A stretch of 64,000 bases of DNA, from positions 1 through 64,000 of the forward strand of contig CAZMNW010000040.1 of the NCBI GenBank assembly GCA_964567755.1. The letters are read 5' to 3'. Shown here piece by piece: positions 1 to 8,759 of this stretch. Position numbers and translations under genes: made by a program. Within the stretch, counting starts at the first letter, position 1. Each line of letters starts with the position of its first letter. The notes under the pieces were generated by a model. The model searched no databases. It saw nothing but the letters and a program-made list of their open reading frames with translations, and was not told the DNA's origin. This stretch comes from DASRJW01 sp964567755. GTDB lineage: Bacteria > Krumholzibacteriota > Krumholzibacteriia > G020349025.

Positions 1-1
1 G

Positions 2-2125
2 CCGCTCACGGCCGAGGGCACGATCATCGGCACGATCCAGTACATGGCGCCCGAGCAGCTCGAGGGGCAGGAGGTCGACGCGCGCGCGGACTTGTGGGCG
101 CTCGGCTGCGTGCTCTACGAGATGGCGACCGGCAAGCGCGCATTCGAGGGCAAGAGCCACGCCAGCGTGATCGGCGCGATCATGACGGCTCAGCCAGCGC
201 CCGTGTCCCAGGTCGCGCCCATGTCCCCGCCCGCGTTCGATCGGTTGGTGGCAGCGTGTCTGGCGAAGGATCCATCCGATCGCGTGCAGAGCGCGCACGA
301 CGTCAAGCTTCAGCTCGCGTGGCTCGCCGAAGGCGCGACGTCTGCATCCGGGATCGCGGCGCCACCTCTGCCCGTGTCACGGCGGCCGCAATGGATTGCG
401 TTTGCGCTGGTGGCGCTCGCTGCGGCCGGCGGGACGGCGCTCGTCATGGCTCTGCTGCCGCGCGGCCGGGCACCTGCGCCCGCGCCTGTGCAGCGCTTCA
501 TCGTCACCTCGGCGGAATTGGAATTGCAATGCGCTCCGGTGCTGTCGCCCGATGGCGCCTCCATCGTGTTCAGCGTGCGCGAGGAAAACACACGCCGCCT
601 GTATCGGCGCGCGCTCTCGAGTTTCGAATCGACGCCCATCCCCGGGACGGAAGAAGGCCAGGCGCCGTTTTTCTCGCCCGACGGGGCCTGGATCGGGTTC
701 GCGACAGAGACCGCCATCAAGAAGGTGCCAGTCGGCGGCGGCGCGGCCCAAACCATTTGCAATGAACCGCGGGTCGGTTCGGCCGACTGGGGCACGGACG
801 GGATGATCTATTTCACGCCAAAGTCCGGAGGCACCCGCGGCAACATCTTGCTCGCCCGTGTGCCAGCCACAGGCGGCAAAACAGAGGTCGTGGCGGTGCT
901 CGACTCGGCCGCGAGTGAGGGCGAGGCCTGGTGTCCCGAGATTCTGCCTGGATCCGGGACGGTTCTCGCCACCATCTCGACTGGATCGGGGTGGTACACC
1001 CTGGCCATCGGCGCGGGTGGATCGCGTCACATGGTTGCCTACAACGCACTTTTCGCGCGCTACTCCCCGTCCGGGCATCTTCTCTATTGCGACTTCGAAT
1101 CGCAGGCCGTGCTCGCGGCGCCATTCGATCCGATGAAGGCGGAGATCACGGGACCGGCTATCCCGCTGACAGAGCCCGTCGATCTGAACTTTGCCTACGA
1201 CCTCGGTGCGAGCGGGGGCCTCCTGTTCGTACCCGTCACCTCAGGTCTGGGCGATGAGCTCGTGTGGATGGACCGCGACGGCAAGAGCAGCCTAGCGTGC
1301 GAGACGCGCGGGCGCTGGAGGCAGCCGCGCATCTCGCCGGACGGCAAGCGGATCGTGGTGCGCAAGCAGGCCACGAACTGCGAGTTGTGGACGCTCGATG
1401 TCGACCGCGGATCGCTGGGGCGCATCGCTCAGTCCACCGACAACCATGACCCGATCTGGTCCCCCGATGGACGGCGCATCGTGTACCAGCACGCCGGCGG
1501 GAACGGGGTGGTCGTGACGCTCGCGATGGATGGATCGCGTGCGACGGAAACCATCGCGGAGGGCGCCGGTTCAGGATCGCCGCAATCCTGGTCCGCCGGC
1601 GGCAACTTGCTCGTCTACACGGTGATCGGCCGGCGCACGAGAAGCGACATCTGGGTACGCGCAATGGATGGTTCCTCCGCGCCAGCCCCGTTCGTCGCCA
1701 CCGATTTCGACCAGAGCGATCCAACCATCTCGCCGGATGGGAAATGGATCGCCTACGTGTCGAACGAGACGGGCAGCCCCGAAGTGTTCATCCGCCCGTA
1801 CCCCGACACCGCGTCGCAGGTCTCGACCGACGGCGGCACGAGCCCGCTCTGGTCGCGCGACGGCCGCGAGCTGTTCTTCACCTCCGGTACCAAGATGATG
1901 TCCGTCCCGATCGAGACGAAGCCGACGCTGCGCATCGGGACGCCGGTCCGCCTGTTCGACGGCGGCTTCAACGTCGCCCAACCGCGGGACTTCGACATCT
2001 CCCCCGACGGCCGCCGGTTCGTGGTCGTGCGTCACAGCGGAGGAGATAGCGGCAAGCAGGAGATGCGAATCGTGCTCAATTGGTTGGAGGAGATGAAGCG
2101 GGTGGGCGGGGCGGCGAACGACTAG
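2..2125 (+). CDS. Ser/Thr protein kinase with C-terminal PD40 propeller, 5'-truncated
   Basis: The gene enters from the left edge in an open frame. The visible part begins in the kinase activation segment (GTIQYMAPEQ), followed by the subdomain IX motif (DLWALGCVLYEM) and a conserved Arg (DPSDR). A single membrane helix follows (IAFALVALAAAGGTALVMAL). The rest is a beta-propeller with at least six PD40-type repeats (SPDGASIVFS, SPDGAWIGFA, SPDGKRIVVR, SPDGRRIVYQ, SPDGKWIAYV, SPDGRRFVVV). This is the usual layout of Pkn-type receptor kinases in Acidobacteriota and related phyla: cytoplasmic kinase, helix, external sensor. The ATP-binding lobe and the catalytic HRD motif lie outside the window. 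The signal sensed is unknown. Confidence 0.9.
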   Translation, partial: PLTAEGTIIGTIQYMAPEQLEGQEVDARADLWALGCVLYEMATGKRAFEGKSHASVIGAIMTAQPAPVSQVAPMSPPAFDRLVAACLAKDPSDRVQSAHDVKLQLAWLAEGATSASGIAAPPLPVSRRPQWIAFALVALAAAGGTALVMALLPRGRAPAPAPVQRFIVTSAELELQCAPVLSPDGASIVFSVREENTRRLYRRALSSFESTPIPGTEEGQAPFFSPDGAWIGFATETAIKKVPVGGGAAQTICNEPRVGSADWGTDGMIYFTPKSGGTRGNILLARVPATGGKTEVVAVLDSAASEGEAWCPEILPGSGTVLATISTGSGWYTLAIGAGGSRHMVAYNALFARYSPSGHLLYCDFESQAVLAAPFDPMKAEITGPAIPLTEPVDLNFAYDLGASGGLLFVPVTSGLGDELVWMDRDGKSSLACETRGRWRQPRISPDGKRIVVRKQATNCELWTLDVDRGSLGRIAQSTDNHDPIWSPDGRRIVYQHAGGNGVVVTLAMDGSRATETIAEGAGSGSPQSWSAGGNLLVYTVIGRRTRSDIWVRAMDGSSAPAPFVATDFDQSDPTISPDGKWIAYVSNETGSPEVFIRPYPDTASQVSTDGGTSPLWSRDGRELFFTSGTKMMSVPIETKPTLRIGTPVRLFDGGFNVAQPRDFDISPDGRRFVVVRHSGGDSGKQEMRIVLNWLEEMKRVGGAAND

Positions 2126-2628
2126 TGGGAGGAAGATCATTGGAGCGGCGGTTCCCTAAGTCGCTTCGGTCGAAAAACCGGTGATCAGCCTCGGCCCAGC
2201 AAGTCACATCAGATCAACGGAAACCGCGGATTCAGAGCGAACTACGCAACAGACCGAAGGACTTCCATTAGGGTGGGTGGTTTCATCCCCGATCAGCGGG
2301 TTACCAGTGCAAATGCGGAACGCGTGCGGGAACACCCTCAACGGTTTCGTAAGCCGCTGTCCCGAGATTCAGACTCAGCCGCCAGGTCCGCCGAACTCAC
2401 CTTCTGACAGCGGGTTCCCCAAGTAGGACAACGAGTTGATCGACCTCTTGCGTCTCGGAGGCTTCCGCGCGTTTCATGGCGCTTGCATGGGGGTTACTTG
2501 GACAAACCGGGAACGCGACCGGGAACGGAGGAGGTAGCGGTCGAAGACCGCTCCCGGTCACTCTTTCCCGAGATGCAAGCTCTTGGAAGCTCGAGTTGCA
2601 GAGCATCGCCGGCGGCACGGTGGCGTAG
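2126..2628. other. Intergenic, 503 bp, with short direct repeat and hairpin
   Basis: I see no convincing gene here. ACCGGGAACG occurs twice, at 2505-2514 and 2518-2527. Just after it, AGCGGTC-GAA-GACCGCT (2536-2552) is a perfect 7-bp hairpin with no T-run, so it is unlikely to be a simple terminator. This stretch marks the change from the kinase gene to the accessory region. No -10/-35 pair stands out before the next gene. Confidence 0.4.
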
Positions 2629-3543
2629 ATGACTGATCTCTTCCATCGGACACTAGAAGCCCTGGAGCGGGGATTCACCTGCGAGCTTATTGCAAGTGCC
2701 CTCGACTTGGAACACGGCGTCTTCACGCTCGCCCCGGAGGAGGATGGCCTCGTACGCTACGCCGTGGAACATGACTTCAGCCGCCTTCCCCTGAGATCTC
2801 CAGCACCTGACGGCTCAGGCGAAATCACGCACGTCGCACTCATTGATCTGACGGGCCGCAAGATCTCCGAGCGTCGTCTCTTGACCGCCGAAGACCTGAC
2901 CTCTGGGTCGACTCCGATTTCACGAGCAATTGACCTGCTCGCTGCACGGCGCTTCTACTTCGTCTTGACGCCGCATGAAATCCAGAAGATCATCACCGTG
3001 TCTGACCTCAATCGGCTGCCGGTTCGAACCTATCTCTACACGCTGCTCTCTCATCTGGAGTCAGAATTGGCGGACCTTGTTGTTTCGCTGCACGGCAACG
3101 ACGACTGGATCGACTTGCTCTCGGTCCAAGCTCAGAGAACAATTCGGGATCTACATGCACAGAAGCAGCAGGATGACTTCGACACGCGGCTCATCGATTG
3201 CACGACACTCACCCAGAAGATCACGCTTGCGCGGAAGCTTGCTCCAATCCGCAGAATCCTCGGTCACGAACGTAGGGGGACTTTTGATCGGGCTGCTCGG
3301 CCCGTCTATGAACTCAGGAATCGCCTTGCCCACGGCCTTCTGCCGATCAGTGAAGGCGCACCGCCTTCAGACGAACATACTGCTCAACTCGTTGCTGAGT
3401 CAATCGAGAACGGCGTTGATGTCTTGCGCGATCACCTCCATCATAGGCAACCACTCAACAAACCCCGGAATCCGAAGTGGCTGGCAGGGGTCACGTGGAC
3501 GGTGCAAAGCTGGATCGAGCGAGCCGCCGCGGCACGGGTATAA
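2629..3543 (+). CDS. CBS-like plus HEPN-like domain protein, possible RNase toxin
   Basis: This is a 304-aa soluble protein that I cannot name. Residues about 95-150 read like a CBS domain (AIDLLAARRFYFVL, then ITVSDLNRLPVRTYL), a fold that often binds adenine nucleotides. The C-terminal half is helical and carries ELRNRLAHG, giving R230-x4-H235, which fits the R-x4-6-H signature of HEPN RNases. HEPN proteins are common toxins and abortive-infection effectors, and the neighbours are defence genes, so a nucleotide-gated RNase role is a reasonable inference. The Shine-Dalgarno sequence before the ATG is poor. An alternative is a non-catalytic HEPN/CBS protein of unknown role. Confidence 0.6.
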   Translation: MTDLFHRTLEALERGFTCELIASALDLEHGVFTLAPEEDGLVRYAVEHDFSRLPLRSPAPDGSGEITHVALIDLTGRKISERRLLTAEDLTSGSTPISRAIDLLAARRFYFVLTPHEIQKIITVSDLNRLPVRTYLYTLLSHLESELADLVVSLHGNDDWIDLLSVQAQRTIRDLHAQKQQDDFDTRLIDCTTLTQKITLARKLAPIRRILGHERRGTFDRAARPVYELRNRLAHGLLPISEGAPPSDEHTAQLVAESIENGVDVLRDHLHHRQPLNKPRNPKWLAGVTWTVQSWIERAAAARV

Positions 3544-3748
3544 CGTGATGGTCGAGTATCGGGGTGCGACTCATGGAACGACGATGCGGGGATGCCGAAC
3601 TGAACGGGGATCCACTTCGATGTCCGAGGATTCCCGCACACAATCCAAATTGCGCTCGACAAGGGTGCGACCCCCGCTCTGCACAGCTGAGCGATGATGC
3701 AGCAGTCCCCGGAGTCGTCGGCGATAGCGATACTTGCACGAGCAAGGT

Positions 3749-5533
3749 CTAGTCGCGTGGTGGCGTCGTTCCGAAGATGAGGTTACGGGCGAAAGCAAGG
3801 ATCTCCTCGTTTTTTGCGCTCAGAAACGCGTTCACGTTGGGCCGGTACTCGGTGAGGAGGTGATTCTTGAAGCTGACGTCGCCGGCATGCTGTTCCTGGC
3901 GCCGCTGCAAGATCGTAAGGAAACTGCGCCCGCTGGCGATCACTGGTTCGAGCATCTCGAGTTCTTCGATGTCGAGCAACTGCAGTGGATCGATGAGGGG
4001 ATCCTCGAGCAAGTGTTCAGCGGCGAGACGCCCACGAACGTGGTTCCAGAAAATCCTGCCTTCCGGCAGGCTTTCTGGCGTGACTATGACGGGTTGAATG
4101 TGGCGGAGATCCCTGGCCGTTTGCCCGTCGAAGGTGAAGCGATTCTCACGAAAGTCTCGAATGCAGCGATTCAGCTGCCGAGCCTTTCTTAGCACGATTC
4201 TCTGGAGGTCGTGATCGAAAGCGGTCAGGTCGGCGGCGAGAAGGGTGTCCTCGAGGCGCAAACGGCCAGCTGTGACCTCCACGAAAAGGGCGGTGTGTTC
4301 ATACACGATCACAACGTCACTGGTCCGCTGCTCACCAGCAGGAGCGGAATATGGAAACTCAGGGAAAACACGACGCGTGAGCCCGTGCGTGTCCGGGATG
4401 GCGCGTTGAATTAGGTTCCGCACGTATCGTTCAAAGAGCTTGCCAAAGAACCGCATGAAGCGGAGGCGCTCGCGGTGCTCAAGGTGATCAACGAGCGTCC
4501 AGTAGATGCCACTGGTGAATCTGGCCTCAAGAAATGGGAGATGGACGGGCACTGTCAAGTTGTCCTGGATCTGGTATAGCGGTGTGGCCATGAAGGACAG
4601 GAAGTCGCTGGCGAAGCGTTGCGTGTCCGGGGCACGTGCCACCACGGCGGCTCGCATCGCGCGATGGTCCGCACTCAGAGAAGCAAGCATCTGTTGGCCT
4701 CGGGTCCCAAGCCGGGGTAGATCAAAATAGAGCTGCGGGTTGATAGCCCGGTGCTGGCCGTTATAGCGGTTGCGAACGAGGCTGCGACCCACGAAACCGG
4801 CCAACAGCGCGAAGCCGAACGCGATGTATTCATGCAACTCGAGCCCGGTGGCGCGCTGGAAGATTGTCGGCACATCCATGAAGCTAGAATCATCACGCAG
4901 ATCTGGCTCTGCCGGAAGCTCTGTGTACATGATCCATGCGCGCGGGATGAGGTACCGGTACTGCTCGGTGTGGTTGAAAACGAAAGTCTGGATGTGAAAC
5001 CTGAGCATGTCGTCCTCGCTGGGGGCGTCGTCGGGGCTAGCCATTGGGCTGGGCAACAAGTCGCTGACCTGCAGGAGAAGGTCTACAACGACGTCGCGCC
5101 ACACCTCGTCCGAGCGCGGGTCGTCCCGGTTCGGTGCATGTAGCAGTGCGAGCTTCATCAGCAGGAGGATCTGCTGTGGGAAGTAGAGAATGCGCTGATC
5201 GGCGTTTCGTAGCGTGGCCAGTCGTACCTGTCGCTCTGGCCGTAGGTCCTTGCGAAACCGTGCCTGCAACTCAGGTGTGGCAACACCGTCGTTGTGAAGC
5301 AGCTGGTTCAGATCAGAGAGCGTGGCCATTAGGCTGCGGAGCCCGCTCTCCCGCAACTGCCCAATGATGCTATCCCACGTCGGCTGAGGGCTGCCGAGAT
5401 CCGAGGCCCTTGTAAACATGCGCCAGTATTCGAGCTCGCTGACTCCGGCCGCCCGAGTGAGCGGACGCCACAGAACACCGTCTGAAGCCCAAGTCCCGTC
5501 GAGGATCCGGTGGAACACGGTTTCTCCAGCCAA
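3749..5533 (-). CDS. Large partner of AbiGi-like gene with PD-(D/E)xK-like motif
   Basis: This is a 594-aa protein of unknown family. The open frame reaches 5740, but that would overlap the upstream gene by 191 bp. The TTG at 5533 is preceded by GAGGAG at a good distance and lies 16 bp after the upstream stop, so I chose it. The middle is helix-rich. Toward the C-terminus a helix with FGKLFERYV precedes SDVVIVYEHTALFVEVTAGR, which has the strand layout of a PD-(D/E)xK nuclease core (D, then E-V-x). The usual Lys is replaced by Thr-Ala, so activity is uncertain. Tight coupling to the AbiGi-like gene suggests a two-gene defence or toxin-antitoxin unit. Confidence 0.6.
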   Translation of the reverse strand: MAGETVFHRILDGTWASDGVLWRPLTRAAGVSELEYWRMFTRASDLGSPQPTWDSIIGQLRESGLRSLMATLSDLNQLLHNDGVATPELQARFRKDLRPERQVRLATLRNADQRILYFPQQILLLMKLALLHAPNRDDPRSDEVWRDVVVDLLLQVSDLLPSPMASPDDAPSEDDMLRFHIQTFVFNHTEQYRYLIPRAWIMYTELPAEPDLRDDSSFMDVPTIFQRATGLELHEYIAFGFALLAGFVGRSLVRNRYNGQHRAINPQLYFDLPRLGTRGQQMLASLSADHRAMRAAVVARAPDTQRFASDFLSFMATPLYQIQDNLTVPVHLPFLEARFTSGIYWTLVDHLEHRERLRFMRFFGKLFERYVRNLIQRAIPDTHGLTRRVFPEFPYSAPAGEQRTSDVVIVYEHTALFVEVTAGRLRLEDTLLAADLTAFDHDLQRIVLRKARQLNRCIRDFRENRFTFDGQTARDLRHIQPVIVTPESLPEGRIFWNHVRGRLAAEHLLEDPLIDPLQLLDIEELEMLEPVIASGRSFLTILQRRQEQHAGDVSFKNHLLTEYRPNVNAFLSAKNEEILAFARNLIFGTTPPRD

Positions 5534-5549
5534 CGGAGCACTCTCCTCG

Positions 5550-6371
5550 TCAGGACCGCCCGTTACAGCAGGGGTTGATGCACTCTCTGGCCGCCAGATT
5601 GGACGCGAGTGTGAGATGGCCGCCGTAGGTCGGACGCGCGTCACGGAAGCGCACCGCCCATGCGTTGTCGGGCAGGATAATACGTGCCACGTCGTCGAGA
5701 CGGAACCTGACGGGTTCAAGGATGCGCCATTCCCGTTCAAGGTAGAAGTTGTTGGCGTCTTCGCTCGTGACCGACTCGTCGAAGCACTTCAAATGGCAGA
5801 ACACCAAGTACAAGACATAGCTCTGGAGCAGAAGGAGGTCGGTGAGTCCTAGCGACCCCGCGAGCGTGGGATCCTTGAAGGCCCGCCGGAGGACGGTGTC
5901 GAACACTTGATCGAGGCGGTCGAAGAGTTGGGCGCGCGTCGCGGTCTTTTCGTAGGGATCATCGGTCCCACGGATGCCCATCTGTGGTGCGATGCGAGTC
6001 TCCAAGAAATCCATCGCATTGGTGACCCGTGAACCGTTGGCAACGTAGAAGACGGGATTGGCGCCCTTGGCGACTAGGAAGGGTTTGGCGAACGCGATCC
6101 CAAACTCGCTGTACTGGCGCATGTGCCGGCCGAGCGACCGCAACGGGATGTCGCAGAAACAGATCATGGGGAATCGGTACTTCGCGTTGCCGGACACCTG
6201 TCCTGTCGGTCCCAGCGTGATGCGCCCCTCGCGTAAGGGATCAAACCCAGGGCAGTCAAGCAACGGCTCGGGGCCGAGAATCTGATCGACGAGGAGGGCG
6301 AATTGCTCTTCCGGAGCCCGGCCCTGCCCAACGAAATGGGTCAGCTCGTCTGATACGTACGGCTCATCCAT
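5550..6371 (-). CDS. AbiGi-like abortive infection protein
   Basis: This is a 273-aa protein. Its N-terminal pattern (SDELTHFVG, then EEQFALLV) and the later FCDIPL motif match what I recall of the AbiGi family, the putative antitoxin-side component of the AbiG phage-resistance system. That assignment is from memory. The open frame continues to 6458, but MDEPYVSDEL at 6371 is the natural N-terminus. The upstream extension would have to be read through a G-run and looks non-coding. The gene leads a two-gene leftward operon with the large protein downstream. A 12-G tract ends 4 nt before the ATG and is treated separately. Confidence 0.6.
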   Translation of the reverse strand: MDEPYVSDELTHFVGQGRAPEEQFALLVDQILGPEPLLDCPGFDPLREGRITLGPTGQVSGNAKYRFPMICFCDIPLRSLGRHMRQYSEFGIAFAKPFLVAKGANPVFYVANGSRVTNAMDFLETRIAPQMGIRGTDDPYEKTATRAQLFDRLDQVFDTVLRRAFKDPTLAGSLGLTDLLLLQSYVLYLVFCHLKCFDESVTSEDANNFYLEREWRILEPVRFRLDDVARIILPDNAWAVRFRDARPTYGGHLTLASNLAARECINPCCNGRS

Positions 6372-6375
6372 CTTT

Positions 6376-6387
6376 CCCCCCCCCCCC
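6376..6387 (-). repeat. G12 homopolymer just upstream of the AbiGi-like start codon
   Basis: Twelve consecutive C on the + strand (G on the coding strand) end 4 nt before the ATG at 6371. The tract occupies the Shine-Dalgarno position, with GGGGAAAG next to the ATG. Long G-tracts slip during replication, so tract length could change ribosome binding or promoter spacing. An assembly or base-calling error in the tract is also possible. Confidence 0.7.
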
Positions 6388-6824
6388 GGCTGCGGCAAAG
6401 CCGCTAGCGTTGGTGTGCCGTGCAGCAGAATCGCGAACAAGTATCCAGTTTGCGGCATGTCCTACGGGGGTCGGTTCCGGGTATTCACGCAGCTGGGCCT
6501 CGCTGCCGGCGCCGTAGCCGGGCTACTGACCGTGCTTCTTGGCGTTCGCTGCAGTACTTGAATGGCGATCACATGAATCTCTTGAAACGCTCATCTGTCC
6601 AAGAGTTCTGGAAAAGGAATCTGCAAGTGTCTTATCCGCTCCGCGGGTCCGAGGGGGGCCGTGGAGCGGAAGCCCCCTCCTTTTGGCAACGTCTCCACGG
6701 CGAGCTTAGCGGATACCCGCTAGGGTAGAATACAGCGCCCCTCGTGGATTCTGGGGGCGGTTCCACTACCGGTCCCGCCGGTCCGCGTCTGCTTGGTCCT
6801 TGCGGCTTGCGAGGGAGGTGGCTG
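6388..6824. other. Divergent intergenic region between AbiGi-like operon and BREX operon
   Basis: About 440 bp without a credible gene. It must hold the promoters of both the leftward AbiGi-like operon and the rightward BREX operon. A TAGAAT hexamer at 6726-6731 is a possible -10 for BREX, but I see no well-spaced -35. The right part holds a nested set of inverted repeats, listed separately. Confidence 0.5.
6633..6715. repeat. Nested inverted repeats in the BREX leader
   Basis: Two perfect 8-bp inverted repeats are nested: TATCCGCT (6633-6640) with AGCGGATA (6708-6715), and CCGTGGAG (6659-6666) with CTCCACGG (6693-6700). Inside them a G-run (GAGGGGGGC, 6651-6659) can pair with a C-run (GCCCCCTCC, 6672-6680), which would compete with the second stem. 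The block ends about 10 bp before the TAGAAT hexamer. It could be an operator array, a structured leader RNA, or a terminator for upstream transcription. Confidence 0.5.
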
Positions 6825-7391
6825 ATGGCACAGCCATCGATCGACTTGGACAGGCTCCTGAAACTGCGACTTGCCGTCGCACGCTTCGGCGAGATGGACA
6901 TCGCCAAGTGGTGGAACACCAGGGGCCAGCTTGGGCCAATGGGGGCAGCGGCACTGCGTCGAGGATTCCCCCGAACGCACCATTTCGCCCAGGCGAGATC
7001 CGTGTTCGCGGTTGCCGCACACAGATGCAGCGAGGTCTTCGACCCGCCGGGCTGCGTCACGTTGTGGCGGCTCCCCGAGGCGATCGAGGAGGCGTTCGAC
7101 GCGCGCTGGGAACATTGGCTCGACAACGCGATCGAGTGGCGGCCGTTTTTCCAGAAGATTGAATCGCTCCAGGGAACCGATCTCATCGCCACGCTGCGGG
7201 GCCTGGAACTCGTCAGCGACCTCGAGGTCGAGGGCTTCGCACGGTTGCGACGTTCAGCCGAGGGTCGCGCAGTCCCGATACCTGGCGTGTTCTCCGGCGG
7301 CGACAGCGACGTCATCCAGCTCGCCATCGGCTTCGCGCGTGGCGAGGCCGGTACGCTTGCTGTTCCGTACGTGCGGAGAGGAGACGCATGA
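6825..7391 (+). CDS. brxE: BrxE-like protein, first gene of BREX operon
   Basis: A 188-aa protein. The pattern RLAVARFGEMDIAKWW, RRGFPRTHHFAQAR and CTLWRLPEA-like text (here CVTLWRLPEAIEE) matches my memory of BrxE, the marker gene of BREX type 6. Its biochemical role is not known. I chose ATG 6825 because GGAGG lies 6 nt upstream. The frame is open from 6744, but that extension is Gly/Pro-rich and lacks a ribosome site. The stop overlaps the brxA start as ATGA, so the two are translationally coupled. Finding it ahead of a type-1 set ending in brxL is unusual. Confidence 0.65.
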   Translation: MAQPSIDLDRLLKLRLAVARFGEMDIAKWWNTRGQLGPMGAAALRRGFPRTHHFAQARSVFAVAAHRCSEVFDPPGCVTLWRLPEAIEEAFDARWEHWLDNAIEWRPFFQKIESLQGTDLIATLRGLELVSDLEVEGFARLRRSAEGRAVPIPGVFSGGDSDVIQLAIGFARGEAGTLAVPYVRRGDA

Positions 7392-8173
7392 AGGCGGCCT
7401 CGCGCGCGAACGTCGCGTCGTCCTTCACCATCGTGAAGGGGGCCATGATCGACGAGGCCTACGCGGTCTTCGCCGCGTGGGACCTCACGCGGTCGAAGCG
7501 GGAGAACCTGTCGCGGCTCCGCGAGGAGAACACCATCGGCGCAAGCAGCGTCACGTGGCTACGCGACGTCGCCAAGGTGCTGAACCGCAGGTTCGACCCC
7601 AGTGGCCCAGATCGCGCCCTGGTGGTCCTCTCCCAGCGCAGCTGTGACCTGGAGATCTGGAAACCGATCCTCCTCTGGCACATGACGCGCGACGAGTTCT
7701 TGCTACGCGACTTCTTCATCAATTGGCTCTTCCCCGCGTACGATGCCGGCGCGTTCCGCGTTCGACCGGAGGAGCTGCACGGGTACCTGCGCGGTATCCG
7801 TAAACGCGGCGGCACGATCGAGCATGCGTGGTCGGAGAAGACCCTCAAGCGAGTTGCGGCGGGTCTGCTCAAGATCGCGGTCGACTTCGGGCTCCTGCGA
7901 GGCAGCGTCGTGAAGGAGTTCGCCTCGTACCACCTCCCCGAGCACAGCTTCATCTACCTCCTCCACTCGTTGCGCGAGGAGAAGCAGAGTCCGCGCAAGG
8001 TCGTCGACGCGTCCGACTGGAGGATGTTCCTCATGCGCCCGGCCGACGTCGAACGCGAGCTGCTCCGGCTTCATCAGTTCCGAAAGCTCGAGTACGAGGT
8101 CGCGGGGAGCCTCGTCCAGCTCACCCTGCCCTGCGCCAGCTCGCGCGAGTACGCAGAGAGGATGATGGCATGA
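7388..8173 (+). CDS. brxA: BREX protein BrxA (DUF1819)
   Basis: A 261-aa protein of the DUF1819/BrxA family, a small DNA-binding component found near the front of BREX operons. Recognisable stretches include SRANVASSFTIVKGA at the N-terminus, the W-x-R-D region (GASSVTWLRDVAKVLNRRF) and FINWLFPAYDAGAF. It is longer than the roughly 200 aa I expect for type-1 BrxA, which again hints at a type-5/6-like front end. It is coupled by ATGA overlaps to brxE upstream and brxB downstream. Confidence 0.85.
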   Translation: MKAASRANVASSFTIVKGAMIDEAYAVFAAWDLTRSKRENLSRLREENTIGASSVTWLRDVAKVLNRRFDPSGPDRALVVLSQRSCDLEIWKPILLWHMTRDEFLLRDFFINWLFPAYDAGAFRVRPEELHGYLRGIRKRGGTIEHAWSEKTLKRVAAGLLKIAVDFGLLRGSVVKEFASYHLPEHSFIYLLHSLREEKQSPRKVVDASDWRMFLMRPADVERELLRLHQFRKLEYEVAGSLVQLTLPCASSREYAERMMA

Positions 8174-8745
8174 GCGACCTCGATCATCGCATCAAGCACG
8201 TTCTCGAGCCCATCCTCGAGCTCAAGGATCCGCGCGAGCGAATCAGCGCTTACCACGACATGCCCTATGCGCTCTTCCGCTACGATCCCGAGGAGGAATT
8301 CGACCTCCGGAAGCAAGTCACTCTGCTGGAGACGCGTCTCACCCAAAAGGGAAAGCGCGTCAAGCGCATCTCCCTCGCCGAGTGCCTAGACCAGGCGATG
8401 CGATCGCAGCGCCCACTTGAAGAATGGTTCACCGCGGAGCGCGAGCAGGGAGTTGAGACAGTCGTCGAGACCGTGCACTCGGTGCTTTCCGAGTACACGC
8501 CTCTCGTTGACCTCGTTGCGGCACGGATGCCGGAGGATCCCGAACCGCTGCGCGACGTCGTGTTCATCCTACGAACGGGAGCGCTCTTCCCAGTGTATCG
8601 GACTTTCTCGCTGCTGGAGCAGCTCAAGGGTCGCGTTCACGTTCCCACGGTCCTCTTCTACCCCGGTGACCTCGATGGAGCCGCGGGACTTCGCTTCATG
8701 GGTGTGCTCGACGCGGAGCACAACTACCGCCCGAAGATCTTCTGA
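8170..8745 (+). CDS. brxB: BREX protein BrxB (DUF1788)
   Basis: A 191-aa protein with the size and position of BrxB (DUF1788), a core BREX component of unknown chemistry. The C-terminal LEQLKGRVHVPTVLFYPG and YRPKIF pattern is typical. The frame is open far upstream, but ATG 8170 overlaps the brxA stop (ATGA) and gives the expected family length, so that start is used. Its stop is shared with the region just before brxC. BrxB is needed for both methylation and phage exclusion in studied type-1 systems. Confidence 0.85.
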   Translation: MSDLDHRIKHVLEPILELKDPRERISAYHDMPYALFRYDPEEEFDLRKQVTLLETRLTQKGKRVKRISLAECLDQAMRSQRPLEEWFTAEREQGVETVVETVHSVLSEYTPLVDLVAARMPEDPEPLRDVVFILRTGALFPVYRTFSLLEQLKGRVHVPTVLFYPGDLDGAAGLRFMGVLDAEHNYRPKIF

Positions 8746-8759
8746 TGGGGAGCGCCGCC

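Noticed and set aside
5534..5740. N-terminal extension of the 594-aa AbiGi partner
   Set aside because: It would overlap the AbiGi-like gene by 191 bp and has low-complexity sequence; the TTG at 5533 has a good ribosome site.
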